Below are positions 1 to 4,860 of a stretch of DNA of 5,251 nt, piece after piece. The notes beneath the pieces are model-generated. The model had not been told where the DNA came from. It saw only the letters and a program-made list of their open reading frames with translations, and did not search any database. A program made the translations under genes and the position numbers. Within the stretch, counting starts at the first letter, position 1. Every line of letters starts with the position of its first letter. The DNA is taken from the NCBI GenBank assembly GCA_003457065.1, contig DMJQ01000170.1, forward strand, positions 10,168 to 15,418. Direction: 5' to 3'. Origin of the DNA: Clostridiales bacterium. GTDB taxonomy: Bacteria > Bacillota > Clostridia > Tissierellales > Sedimentibacteraceae.

Positions 1-202
1 AATCAACCGTTTGAATCATTGCCAGCTGGTCATTTATTTTATAAACACATGCATCATCGGATGTCTCCAAACCGACTATTAGTTTTTCATCTTTAAATTT
101 AGGCAGCTTGCTCAAAACTTGAGCAAGGGTCTCAGGACCTATTTTGGCTGCTCAGCCAGAAGCCTTTGTCATCTGCGTAAGCCTGATTTGTTCCAACGAC
201 AT
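1..202 (-). CDS. selD: Selenide, water dikinase (selenophosphate synthetase), Sec-containing, partial
   Basis: SelD makes selenophosphate from selenide and ATP in the cytoplasm; this is the selenium donor for Sec-tRNA synthesis and for selenouridine in tRNA. Only the first 67 codons are in the window; the 3' end runs off the left edge. Seen in the sequence: the start [16 protein letters not shown] is followed by UGA (152-154, codon 17) and then AAKIGP. In E. coli SelD residue 17 is the catalytic Cys and Lys20 is catalytic; here UGA occupies position 17 and Lys is at 20, so UGA is read as selenocysteine. Further on, a G-x-E-T-S-D-D-A segment (residues 44-51) and a final Asp67 match the family's nucleotide/Mg-binding acidic residues. 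The ATG has a GAGGTG ribosome binding site (209-214) six bases upstream. A simple gene caller would stop after 16 codons. It lies 103 nt downstream of comEA on the same strand, with no terminator between them. Confidence 0.93.
107..139 (-). promoter_or_regulatory. SECIS-like stem-loop(s) downstream of the selD UGA
   Basis: Two adjacent hairpins follow the selD UGA on the minus strand. The nearer one is GGTC-CTGA-GACC (128-139). The farther is a perfect 9-bp stem, CTTGCTCAA/TTGAGCAAG (107-127), with a GTT loop whose G lies about 34 nt after the UGA. Bacterial SECIS elements are stem-loops inside the coding sequence just after UGA, with a G near the start of the apical loop, bound by SelB. Position and loop composition fit. 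Which hairpin SelB uses is inferred; the longer stem is the stronger candidate. GCAG right after the UGA can also pair with CTGC at 103-106, closing an outer stem. Confidence 0.65.
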
Positions 203-214
203 GGTTATCACCTC

Positions 215-230
215 ACAAATATTTATTTGT
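215..230. repeat. Inverted repeat next to the selD ribosome binding site
   Basis: ACAAATA-TT-TATTTGT is a perfect 7-bp inverted repeat with a 2-nt centre. It directly abuts the selD Shine-Dalgarno sequence (209-214) on its upstream side. It could be an operator or a weak mRNA hairpin, but it is AT-only apart from the outer pairs and may be chance. In the remaining selD-comEA gap (231-305) I see no convincing promoter or terminator. Confidence 0.35.
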
Positions 231-305
231 TAAATCATCTTTTGAACTGATTACAATTGGAGGAATCAAGCATCTGTTTTTCCTAAACCAATCTATCTAA
301 TCCAT

Positions 306-896
306 CTAATTAACTTTTATCAAGTCTTTTAATTTTTCAAATTTCTTTTCACCGATACCTTCGATGTTTTTAATTTCTTCAATAGAATCGAAAGGCTTTT
401 TGTTCCTGTAATCAATTATTCTTTGTGCATACACTTCCCCTATTCCGGGCAGCGACATTAAATCGTTTGCTGAAGCCGTGTTTATATTGATTAAATTGCT
501 GTCCTCAGAAAGGACTTCACTCTCTTCGCCTTCTTTTGGTATGTATATTTTTTCTCCGTCCGTTAATTTTCTCGCCTTGTTGAGATTTTTGGTGAAGGCG
601 CTGTCTGTCAGACCTCCCGCCATTATTATGGCATCATTAACTCTGTCACCATCCTTAAGTTGATATACGCCCGGATTTTTTACCTCTCCGTCAATATCAA
701 CATACATGTGACTGATATGTTCTTCTTTTGTATCCTGTGATTCCTGTGTTTCATGATTTTCACCTTCCAAATTTTCATTGCCGGCAAAAACAATTTCTTC
801 ATCCTTGTCTGAAAGTTTAATCCCAACAGCAGCCATAACTAATAATGCAATGATTAAAACAACCACAAGTCCTTTTCTGTAAAGACGATTGTTCAT
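306..896 (-). CDS. comEA: ComEA family competence/DNA-binding protein
   Basis: ComEA is a membrane-anchored receptor that binds double-stranded DNA outside the cell and passes it to the ComEC channel. The 196-residue protein has, in order: a short basic N-terminus and one membrane segment (about residues 8-26), an acidic Glu/Asp-rich linker (about 29-62), a soluble ligand-binding beta-grasp (SLBB) domain with VDIDGEVKNPGVY (66-78), and a C-terminal pair of helix-hairpin-helix motifs starting ININTAS with LPGIG (149-153) and IEGIG (178-182) turns. The ATG at 894-896 was chosen because GGAGG (901-905) lies four bases upstream. An ATG at 938 in the same frame falls inside the promoter -10 box, so it cannot be used. 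The stop is TAG. No comEC or comEB is nearby in the window, so whether the host is transformable cannot be judged. selD follows downstream on the same strand. Confidence 0.92.
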   Translation of the reverse strand: MNNRLYRKGLVVVLIIALLVMAAVGIKLSDKDEEIVFAGNENLEGENHETQESQDTKEEHISHMYVDIDGEVKNPGVYQLKDGDRVNDAIIMAGGLTDSAFTKNLNKARKLTDGEKIYIPKEGEESEVLSEDSNLININTASANDLMSLPGIGEVYAQRIIDYRNKKPFDSIEEIKNIEGIGEKKFEKLKDLIKVN

Positions 897-936
897 AAAT
901 CCTCCATTTTTTGCATTTATTAGACATATCATATAC

Positions 937-964
937 ATTATACATTATTTTATCAAAAAATCAA
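937..964 (-). promoter_or_regulatory. Sigma-A-type promoter for comEA
   Basis: On the minus strand, TTGATT (959-964) and a perfect TATAAT (937-942) are separated by 16 nt. The -10 box lies about 40 nt before the comEA ATG. The flanking DNA is rich in A/T tracts. It is divergent from the promoter of the carboxypeptidase gene and ends about 10 nt from that gene's -35 box. Confidence 0.7.
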
Positions 965-973
965 AAATTTTTA

Positions 974-1002
974 ATTACAAAACGCTCGTTTTCTGCTATA
1001 CT
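974..1002 (+). promoter_or_regulatory. Extended -10 promoter for the carboxypeptidase gene
   Basis: ATTACA (974-979, 4/6 match to TTGACA) and TATACT (997-1002) are separated by 17 nt. TGC at 994-996 gives an extended -10 (TGn) element. The site is about 34 nt upstream of the ATG at 1036, leaving a short leader that carries AAAAGGAG. Confidence 0.7.
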
Positions 1003-1035
1003 ATTATTTGATTTGTATTTAAAAGGAGTTTACAG

Positions 1036-2319
1036 ATGATAAAAAAAGTAATTGCATATATATTATGATTTTCCGTTTTAATATTGAATTCAAAAGCGTA
1101 TGCAGAGCCGAATTTATTATGTAAAACAGCAGTACTTATAGATGCGGAAACCGGAACCATTCTGGCCGAAAAAAATGCAGATCAGAAAATGTATCCTGCA
1201 AGCTTAACAAAAATAATGACCGCCATACTTGCTATAGAAATGGGCGAACTGTCTGACGTTATCAAGGTGGATGACAATACACCTTACGAAATCGAAGGAA
1301 GTCACATAGCTTTGGAGCCGGGAGAAATAATGACTTTAAATGATATGCTCTATGCATTGATGCTGCCTTCAGCCAACGATGTAGCCCTCGCCATAGCCAA
1401 GCATTACGGCGACAGTGAAGAGGAATTTGTAAAACTGATGAATGCCAAAGCCAAGGAGCTTGGTGCGTATAACACCCATTTTGTCAATCCTCACGGCCTT
1501 CATAACGACAACCATTACACAACAGCTGCAGACCTTGCATTAATAACCAGATATGCGATGAAAAATGAAACATTCAGAAAAATAGTCAGGACTGAAAAAT
1601 ATGAAGTGCAGCCTACCAACAAAAAAAATGAAACAAGATATTTTACGAATTTAAATAAACTTATTTACAATTCGAGCTACAATCAAATTTTGGTGGACGG
1701 AGAATATATAAGCCCTAAGTATGAATATGCCACCGGCGTAAAAACAGGATATACTCCAGAAGCAGGCAACACACTTGTTGCAAGCGCCGAAAAAAACGGC
1801 ACTGAGCTGATTGCGGTAGCTATGAACGGAGCATCTCTCGACATGTACCAGGATGCTCACAACCTGTTTAATTTTGGATTTAATGAATATGAAAGCGCCA
1901 AATTGGCTAACAAAGATACATTTGTCCAAAATATAAAAGTTCAGAACGGTGACAGCAGGGAAATCTCGATAATTACCGAAAGCGATTTGAGTGCTTTGGT
2001 TAAAAAAAGTGAAGCGGGAAAAATTGAATCCAAAGTTACCATCGATGAAATTAAACCGCCTCTGGACAAAAACGCCATTGTCGGAAAAATTGAATATATG
2101 TTAAACGGCAAAGTTATCGGAACAGTGAATCTAATCACTCCAACACAGGTAAAAAGCACCGTATCAGAAGAATCAGGCGGCGGACTGTTTTTAAGAGTCA
2201 TCAAACTTATGGTTTTCATTGCGCTGATAACAGCGGCAGCACTGTTTATATTTAAGATTTACAACGATTTTAGAATAAAAATCAATAGAAAGAAAAGACG
2301 CAAAAGATATAACAGCTGA
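1036..2319 (+). CDS. D-alanyl-D-alanine carboxypeptidase (PBP5/DacA family), in-frame UGA at codon 11
   Basis: Serine peptidase of family S11 that removes the terminal D-Ala from peptidoglycan pentapeptides on the outer face of the membrane. Numbering is from the ATG at 1036, which has AAGGAG (1023-1028) seven bases upstream. All catalytic motifs are present: SLTK (Ser56, Lys59), SAN (112-114) and KTG (236-238). A PBP5-type C-terminal beta domain follows (about 300-375), then a membrane anchor (about 387-406) and a very basic tail. Residues 1-23 form a signal peptide: MIKK, hydrophobic core, AYA cleavage site before EP. However, codon 11 (1066-1068) in the hydrophobic core is TGA. The alternative TTG start at 1084 removes this stop but has no ribosome binding site and loses the signal peptide, so it would give a non-exported protein. 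The rest of the frame is intact, which argues against old decay. The gene ends in TGA, so UGA is also a real stop here. It could be a recent nonsense mutation, a sequencing error or UGA readthrough. Of the paralogues, DacA versus DacF/DacB cannot be settled. Confidence 0.85.
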
Positions 2320-2490
2320 CACTTATAACTACAAGTTTATATAATAAAGCAAAATCAATTTAAAAAATTTAGTATTGTATGGATTCAGCGGAATAAGAAA
2401 TGTGCATAAGCAATATGTGATGAATTGGGTTATTGCCGTTTGAACGCGGCTCCCTACTTCTTTCTTCAAGTTATATCGAAATATACATAA
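2320..2490. other. Non-coding stretch with an unexplained GC-richer pocket
   Basis: No frame here gives a supported gene; each is broken by stops and lacks a start with a ribosome binding site. The stretch from about 2378 to 2460 looks unlike the flanking AT-rich spacer: it is richer in G/C and contains a nested pairing GGG (2427-2429), GCCG (2435-2438), CGGC (2447-2450), CCC (2452-2454) around an 8-nt loop. It may be a fragment of a small RNA, a decayed gene or a dispersed repeat. I cannot assign it from sequence alone. Confidence 0.3.
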
Positions 2491-2533
2491 AAAAAGGTTG
2501 CAAAAATCACAAGTGACTTAATGCAACCTTTTT
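2491..2533. terminator. Bidirectional intrinsic terminator
   Basis: AAAAAGGTTGCA (2491-2502) pairs perfectly with TGCAACCTTTTT (2522-2533), giving a 12-bp stem with A/T runs on both ends, so it can end transcripts in either direction. The 19-nt loop holds a small inner pairing, TCAC/GTGA (2507-2516). It sits between the convergent carboxypeptidase gene (+) and the zinc-ribbon gene (-) and probably serves both, although it is about 170 nt past the first gene's stop. Confidence 0.8.
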
Positions 2534-2588
2534 ACTTACATAATAATTAATATGTACAATCATTGAAACTTAAGTGCAGTACAGCTTA

Positions 2589-2741
2589 TTATTTCGCACA
2601 ACGTTTACATACATTGATTGTATTTTTTTCGTCCTCAACTTTTGACCACAACAATTTAACACCTGTTCTCTTGCAAACTGGACAAGTACCACGCCAATTT
2701 TCGTTAGATTTTATTCCTGATCCTCGTTTCGCTTGCGACAT
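2589..2741 (-). CDS. Small four-cysteine zinc-ribbon protein, function unknown
   Basis: A 50-residue basic protein starting MSQAKRGSG. It has a CPVC knuckle (Cys20, Cys23) and a CKRC knuckle (Cys46, Cys49) separated by 22 residues, the arrangement of a treble/zinc ribbon that would bind one zinc ion. Between the knuckles is a short strand-like segment (VKLLW) and a charged turn. The ATG at 2739-2741 was chosen because GGAG lies eight bases upstream (AAAGGAGAAG). The longer in-frame reading to 2837 would start upstream of the promoter. The gene is monocistronic: it has its own promoter (2803-2831) and the terminator at 2491-2533. Intact cysteines, ribosome binding site, promoter and terminator together support a real gene. 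I do not recognise a named family; RNA/DNA binding is a guess from the ribbon fold and basic charge. Confidence 0.82.
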   Translation of the reverse strand: MSQAKRGSGIKSNENWRGTCPVCKRTGVKLLWSKVEDEKNTINVCKRCAK

Positions 2742-2771
2742 AAAAACTTCTCCTTTACAATATCGTTTAAA

Positions 2772-2790
2772 TATTATTAATTTAATAATA
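2772..2790. repeat. 19-bp perfect palindrome in the leader of the zinc-ribbon gene
   Basis: TATTATTAA-T-TTAATAATA is a perfect 9-bp inverted repeat with a single central base. It starts about six bases after the expected transcription start of the zinc-ribbon gene (-10 box at 2803-2808), upstream of that gene's ribosome binding site. This is a classic place for a repressor operator. The arms are pure A/T, so chance or a simple AT hairpin remains possible. Confidence 0.45.
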
Positions 2791-2802
2791 CTTTTAGTTA
2801 GT

Positions 2803-2831
2803 ATAATAGCACAAATAATTAAAAAATGCAA
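2803..2831 (-). promoter_or_regulatory. Extended -10 promoter for the zinc-ribbon gene
   Basis: On the minus strand TTGCAT (2826-2831) and TATTAT (2803-2808) are 17 nt apart, with TGC directly before the -10 box (2809-2811), an extended -10 motif. The leader to the ATG is about 55 nt. Upstream of it, 2832-2937 shows no gene or clear signal. Confidence 0.68.
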
Positions 2832-2937
2832 CTTCATCGCAAGAATTATTATATGTTCTGATTGATTTTTGGATGCAATAATATCTAAACATTATCTACA
2901 CGGCCAACAATGCACTTTAACTCATTTGTAGGCAAAT

Positions 2938-2967
2938 AAAAAATTCAGGTTTTATCCTGAATTTTTT
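2938..2967. terminator. Bidirectional terminator ending the nadD-ridA operon
   Basis: AAAAAATTCAGG (2938-2949) pairs with CCTGAATTTTTT (2956-2967): a 12-bp stem with a 6-nt loop. Read on the minus strand, it ends in a T-rich run 22 nt after the ridA stop codon, so it terminates the operon. The symmetrical A/T ends could also work on the plus strand. Confidence 0.85.
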
Positions 2968-2988
2968 ATGTTATTTTTCAATTATTAG

Positions 2989-3372
2989 CTAAATTACAGC
3001 GATGGCGTCTATCTCTACGTTTGCATCTTTCGGTAGTCTTGCCACTTCGACGCATACTCTTGCAGGCTTTGTCTCTTTGAATACTTCGGCATACATTTCG
3101 TTAATTAAACCGAATTGATTCATGTCTTTAATAAATACTGTGCATTTTACAACATCTTTTAAAGATGCTCCCGCCTGTTCCAGTATTGCCTTCACATTCA
3201 TCAAAGAAATCCTGGTTTCTTCCTTGATATCACTGCCTTTATAAAGTTCGCCCGTTGCCGGATTAATAGGCAACTGACCTGAAACATAAATTGTATTTCC
3301 GGCTTTTATCCCCTGTGAATAAGGTCCTACCGCAGCCGGTGCATTGTTTGTCTGTATTACTGTGTTAGCCAT
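2989..3372 (-). CDS. ridA: RidA family reactive enamine/imine deaminase
   Basis: RidA (YjgF/YER057c/UK114 family) hydrolyses reactive 2-aminoacrylate and related enamines/imines made by PLP enzymes such as threonine/serine dehydratase, releasing ammonia and the keto acid. It is a cytoplasmic trimer. The 127-residue length is normal. Family landmarks are present: AVGPYSQG (14-21, Tyr18), YVSGQLP (29-35), and the C-terminal [14 protein letters not shown] with the substrate-binding Arg105 and Cys107, then Glu120. By these residues it belongs to the active RidA subgroup rather than the Rid2-7 groups that lack the Arg. AGGAGG lies five bases before the ATG and overlaps the rsfS stop, so the two genes are closely linked. 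It is the last gene of the operon. The stop is TAG. Confidence 0.95.
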   Translation of the reverse strand: MANTVIQTNNAPAAVGPYSQGIKAGNTIYVSGQLPINPATGELYKGSDIKEETRISLMNVKAILEQAGASLKDVVKCTVFIKDMNQFGLINEMYAEVFKETKPARVCVEVARLPKDANVEIDAIAVI

Positions 3373-3381
3373 AATATCCTC

Positions 3382-3750
3382 CTACTTCCAATTTTTTATT
3401 CCATACTGTTCAACATCTATAGAATTATTGTCTAACCACAGTGATTCCAAATCATATATTTCTCTTTCATCCCTGTGGAAAATATGGACAATTATGTTGT
3501 CAGTCTCCAACAATATCCATCTTCCTGTATCAAACCCTTCCTTGTAGAAAAAATCGATTTCATTTTCATATCCGACTTTTAATACTTCATCTGCGATTGC
3601 AACAGTCTGTCTTTCGTTGCTTCCACTGCAGATTATAAAGTAGTCGGTTATCGAACTGGTCTTTGATACGTCTAATACCGTAAAATTATAAGCTTTTTTA
3701 TTATCACAAGCTTTTAGTATTGTTTCTATATTTTTATGATCTTGATTCAT
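3382..3750 (-). CDS. rsfS: Ribosome silencing factor RsfS
   Basis: RsfS (Iojap/YbeB/DUF143 family) binds ribosomal protein uL14 on the large subunit and blocks joining with the small subunit when nutrients are scarce. The protein has 122 residues, the usual size. It carries the family core: VLDVSKTSSITDYFIICSGS near the N-terminal third, the conserved R-Q-T-V-A-I-A-D helix, then GRWILLETDNIIVHIF and REIYDLESLW. The common D of the WILLD motif is E here, a conservative change. Its ATG overlaps the yqeK stop as ATGA, and its AGGAGG site (3755-3760) lies inside the yqeK coding end, which suggests translational coupling. The nadD-yqeK-rsfS order is the standard Firmicutes arrangement. Confidence 0.95.
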   Translation of the reverse strand: MNQDHKNIETILKACDNKKAYNFTVLDVSKTSSITDYFIICSGSNERQTVAIADEVLKVGYENEIDFFYKEGFDTGRWILLETDNIIVHIFHRDEREIYDLESLWLDNNSIDVEQYGIKNWK

Positions 3751-4250
3751 TTTACCTCCTTTAAAAATTTTAACGTTTTTAATGAATCATTGTCAAGCTT
3801 TAAATTTCTTTTTTTAACATATTCTATCGTGTTCTCTAAAGACATTATTACAGCGGCATCAATGTCGGTATATGCCTTTTTTCGAAGTTCTTCCACACCG
3901 TCATATTTTCGTCTCGGCTCTATTTTATCCGCAATAAATATTATTTTCTCAAGCATTGTCATATTTTCTCTGCCTGTTGTATGATACATTATGGCATTTA
4001 ATATTTCTTTATCATGCACATCAAATACTTCCTCAGCCAGCTCTGCTCCTGTTTTAGAATGAGTTAAATTATCCTGACCTTTTGTCATCCTCTTGCCGCA
4101 GTCATGAAGCAACCCTGCGATTTTTGCTTTTTCCTCATCAACGCCGTAGTGAAACGCAAGTTTCTCAGCTTCCTTCATGGTGCTGATGCAGTGGCTGTAC
4201 AGTCCAGGATTGAAACTTTCCAGCTTTTTTTTCAATTCATCTATATTCAT
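3747..4250 (-). CDS. yqeK: YqeK family HD-domain Ap4A hydrolase
   Basis: YqeK cleaves diadenosine tetraphosphate (Ap4A) symmetrically to two ADP with a metal centre held by an HD domain. The 167-residue protein has the expected metal ligands: His20 (YSHCIST), His49-Asp50 (LLHDCGK), His64 (THSKTGA), His90 (YHTTGR) and Asp108 (ADKIEP). The spacing between the HD pair and the next His is only 13 residues; from memory B. subtilis YqeK has roughly 30, so this is a short form lacking an insert. The ATG at 4248-4250 was chosen because AGGTG, which overlaps the nadD stop, lies upstream; the same frame extends further 5' only through the end of nadD. It starts 4 nt after nadD and overlaps rsfS by 4 nt. 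The stop is TGA. Confidence 0.92.
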   Translation of the reverse strand: MNIDELKKKLESFNPGLYSHCISTMKEAEKLAFHYGVDEEKAKIAGLLHDCGKRMTKGQDNLTHSKTGAELAEEVFDVHDKEILNAIMYHTTGRENMTMLEKIIFIADKIEPRRKYDGVEELRKKAYTDIDAAVIMSLENTIEYVKKRNLKLDNDSLKTLKFLKEVK

Positions 4251-4254
4251 TATT

Positions 4255-4860
4255 TCACCTGTATAAATTGTTTTTAAATATATATTGTTCAACAGATTCC
4301 GGCAGCAAATATTTTGCCGATATGCCATTTTTAAATCTTTCCCTTATATCGGTGGAAGAAATATCAAGCATGGGAATCTGAAGCATCTCTATGTGACCGT
4401 TTAAATCTCTTCTTATTTCTTCTATCTTTAATTTCACATCTTCTTTGTCTATTCCCGGCCTCGACACTGCAATAAATTTGCAAATCTTCAAAAGCTCTTT
4501 GGGTTCATGCCAGTTAGGCAGATTGATTACCGCATCAGTTCCGGTTATAAAACAGAATTCGGTATCGGCGTACATGCTGTGAAATTCCTTCAACGTGTTT
4601 AATGTATAGCTCTTGCCTTTATTTTTAATTTCAATGTCAGATACGGTAAATTTATTGTTTGACAGGGTGGCAAGGCAGGTCATCACATATCTGTCCACGA
4701 AACTCGCACCCATTCCGCACTTGTGAGGCGGATTTCCGGCAGGCACAAATACAATTTCATCCAGTCCGTAAATATTTAAAACTTCGTTGGCAACAACCAG
4801 GTGCCCTAAATGGATAGGATCAAAGGTACCTCCCATAATTCCAACCCTTTTCATCGTCAA
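4255..4860 (-). CDS. nadD: Nicotinate-nucleotide adenylyltransferase
   Basis: NadD joins nicotinate mononucleotide and ATP to give deamido-NAD and pyrophosphate, an essential step of NAD synthesis. The 201-residue length is typical. The nucleotidyltransferase signature GGTFDPIHLGH is at residues 10-20, FITGTDA lies mid-protein, and the ISSTDIR motif, which binds ATP phosphate, is at 167-173. The proposed start is TTG at 4858-4860: GGAG (4867-4870) is six bases upstream, whereas the ATG two codons later would be 12 bases away. The TTG overlaps the TGA stop of the upstream gene (TTGA), indicating translational coupling. The start is less certain than the function. The stop is TGA, 4 nt before the yqeK ATG. 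Confidence 0.95.
   Translation of the reverse strand: MTMKRVGIMGGTFDPIHLGHLVVANEVLNIYGLDEIVFVPAGNPPHKCGMGASFVDRYVMTCLATLSNNKFTVSDIEIKNKGKSYTLNTLKEFHSMYADTEFCFITGTDAVINLPNWHEPKELLKICKFIAVSRPGIDKEDVKLKIEEIRRDLNGHIEMLQIPMLDISSTDIRERFKNGISAKYLLPESVEQYIFKNNLYR

Noticed and set aside
233..300. Terminator between comEA and selD (ATTGG/CCAAT with AGGA/TCCT pairing)
   Set aside because: The stem has an asymmetric bulge, a 16-nt loop and no T run after it.
897..938. Longer N-terminus for ComEA starting at 938
   Set aside because: The start codon falls in the TATAAT box of the comEA promoter, and the ATG at 896 has its own GGAGG site.
1066..1098. Possible SECIS hairpin after the UGA in the carboxypeptidase gene (a CGTTTT/AAAAGCG-type stem with bulges)
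   Set aside because: It is weak and AT-rich, has two bulges, and its small loop does not begin with G; a Sec there would be removed with the signal peptide. Not enough to call selenocysteine.
1..2319. UGA=Trp (code 4) or UGA=Gly (code 25) genetic code
   Set aside because: Trp codons in rsfS, nadD and the zinc-ribbon gene are UGG, UGA ends yqeK, nadD, the EIID gene and the carboxypeptidase gene, and the selD UGA sits at the known Sec/Cys site.
2435..2450. tRNA T-arm-like sequence (GTTCAAA between complementary GCCG/CGGC on the minus strand)
   Set aside because: The loop is 8 nt, the stem is only 4 bp, and no acceptor, D or anticodon arms flank it.
2563..2865. Plus-strand 100-codon reading frame
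   Set aside because: It runs opposite the zinc-ribbon gene, has no ribosome binding site and no recognisable protein features; the minus-strand gene has promoter, ribosome binding site and conserved cysteine knuckles.
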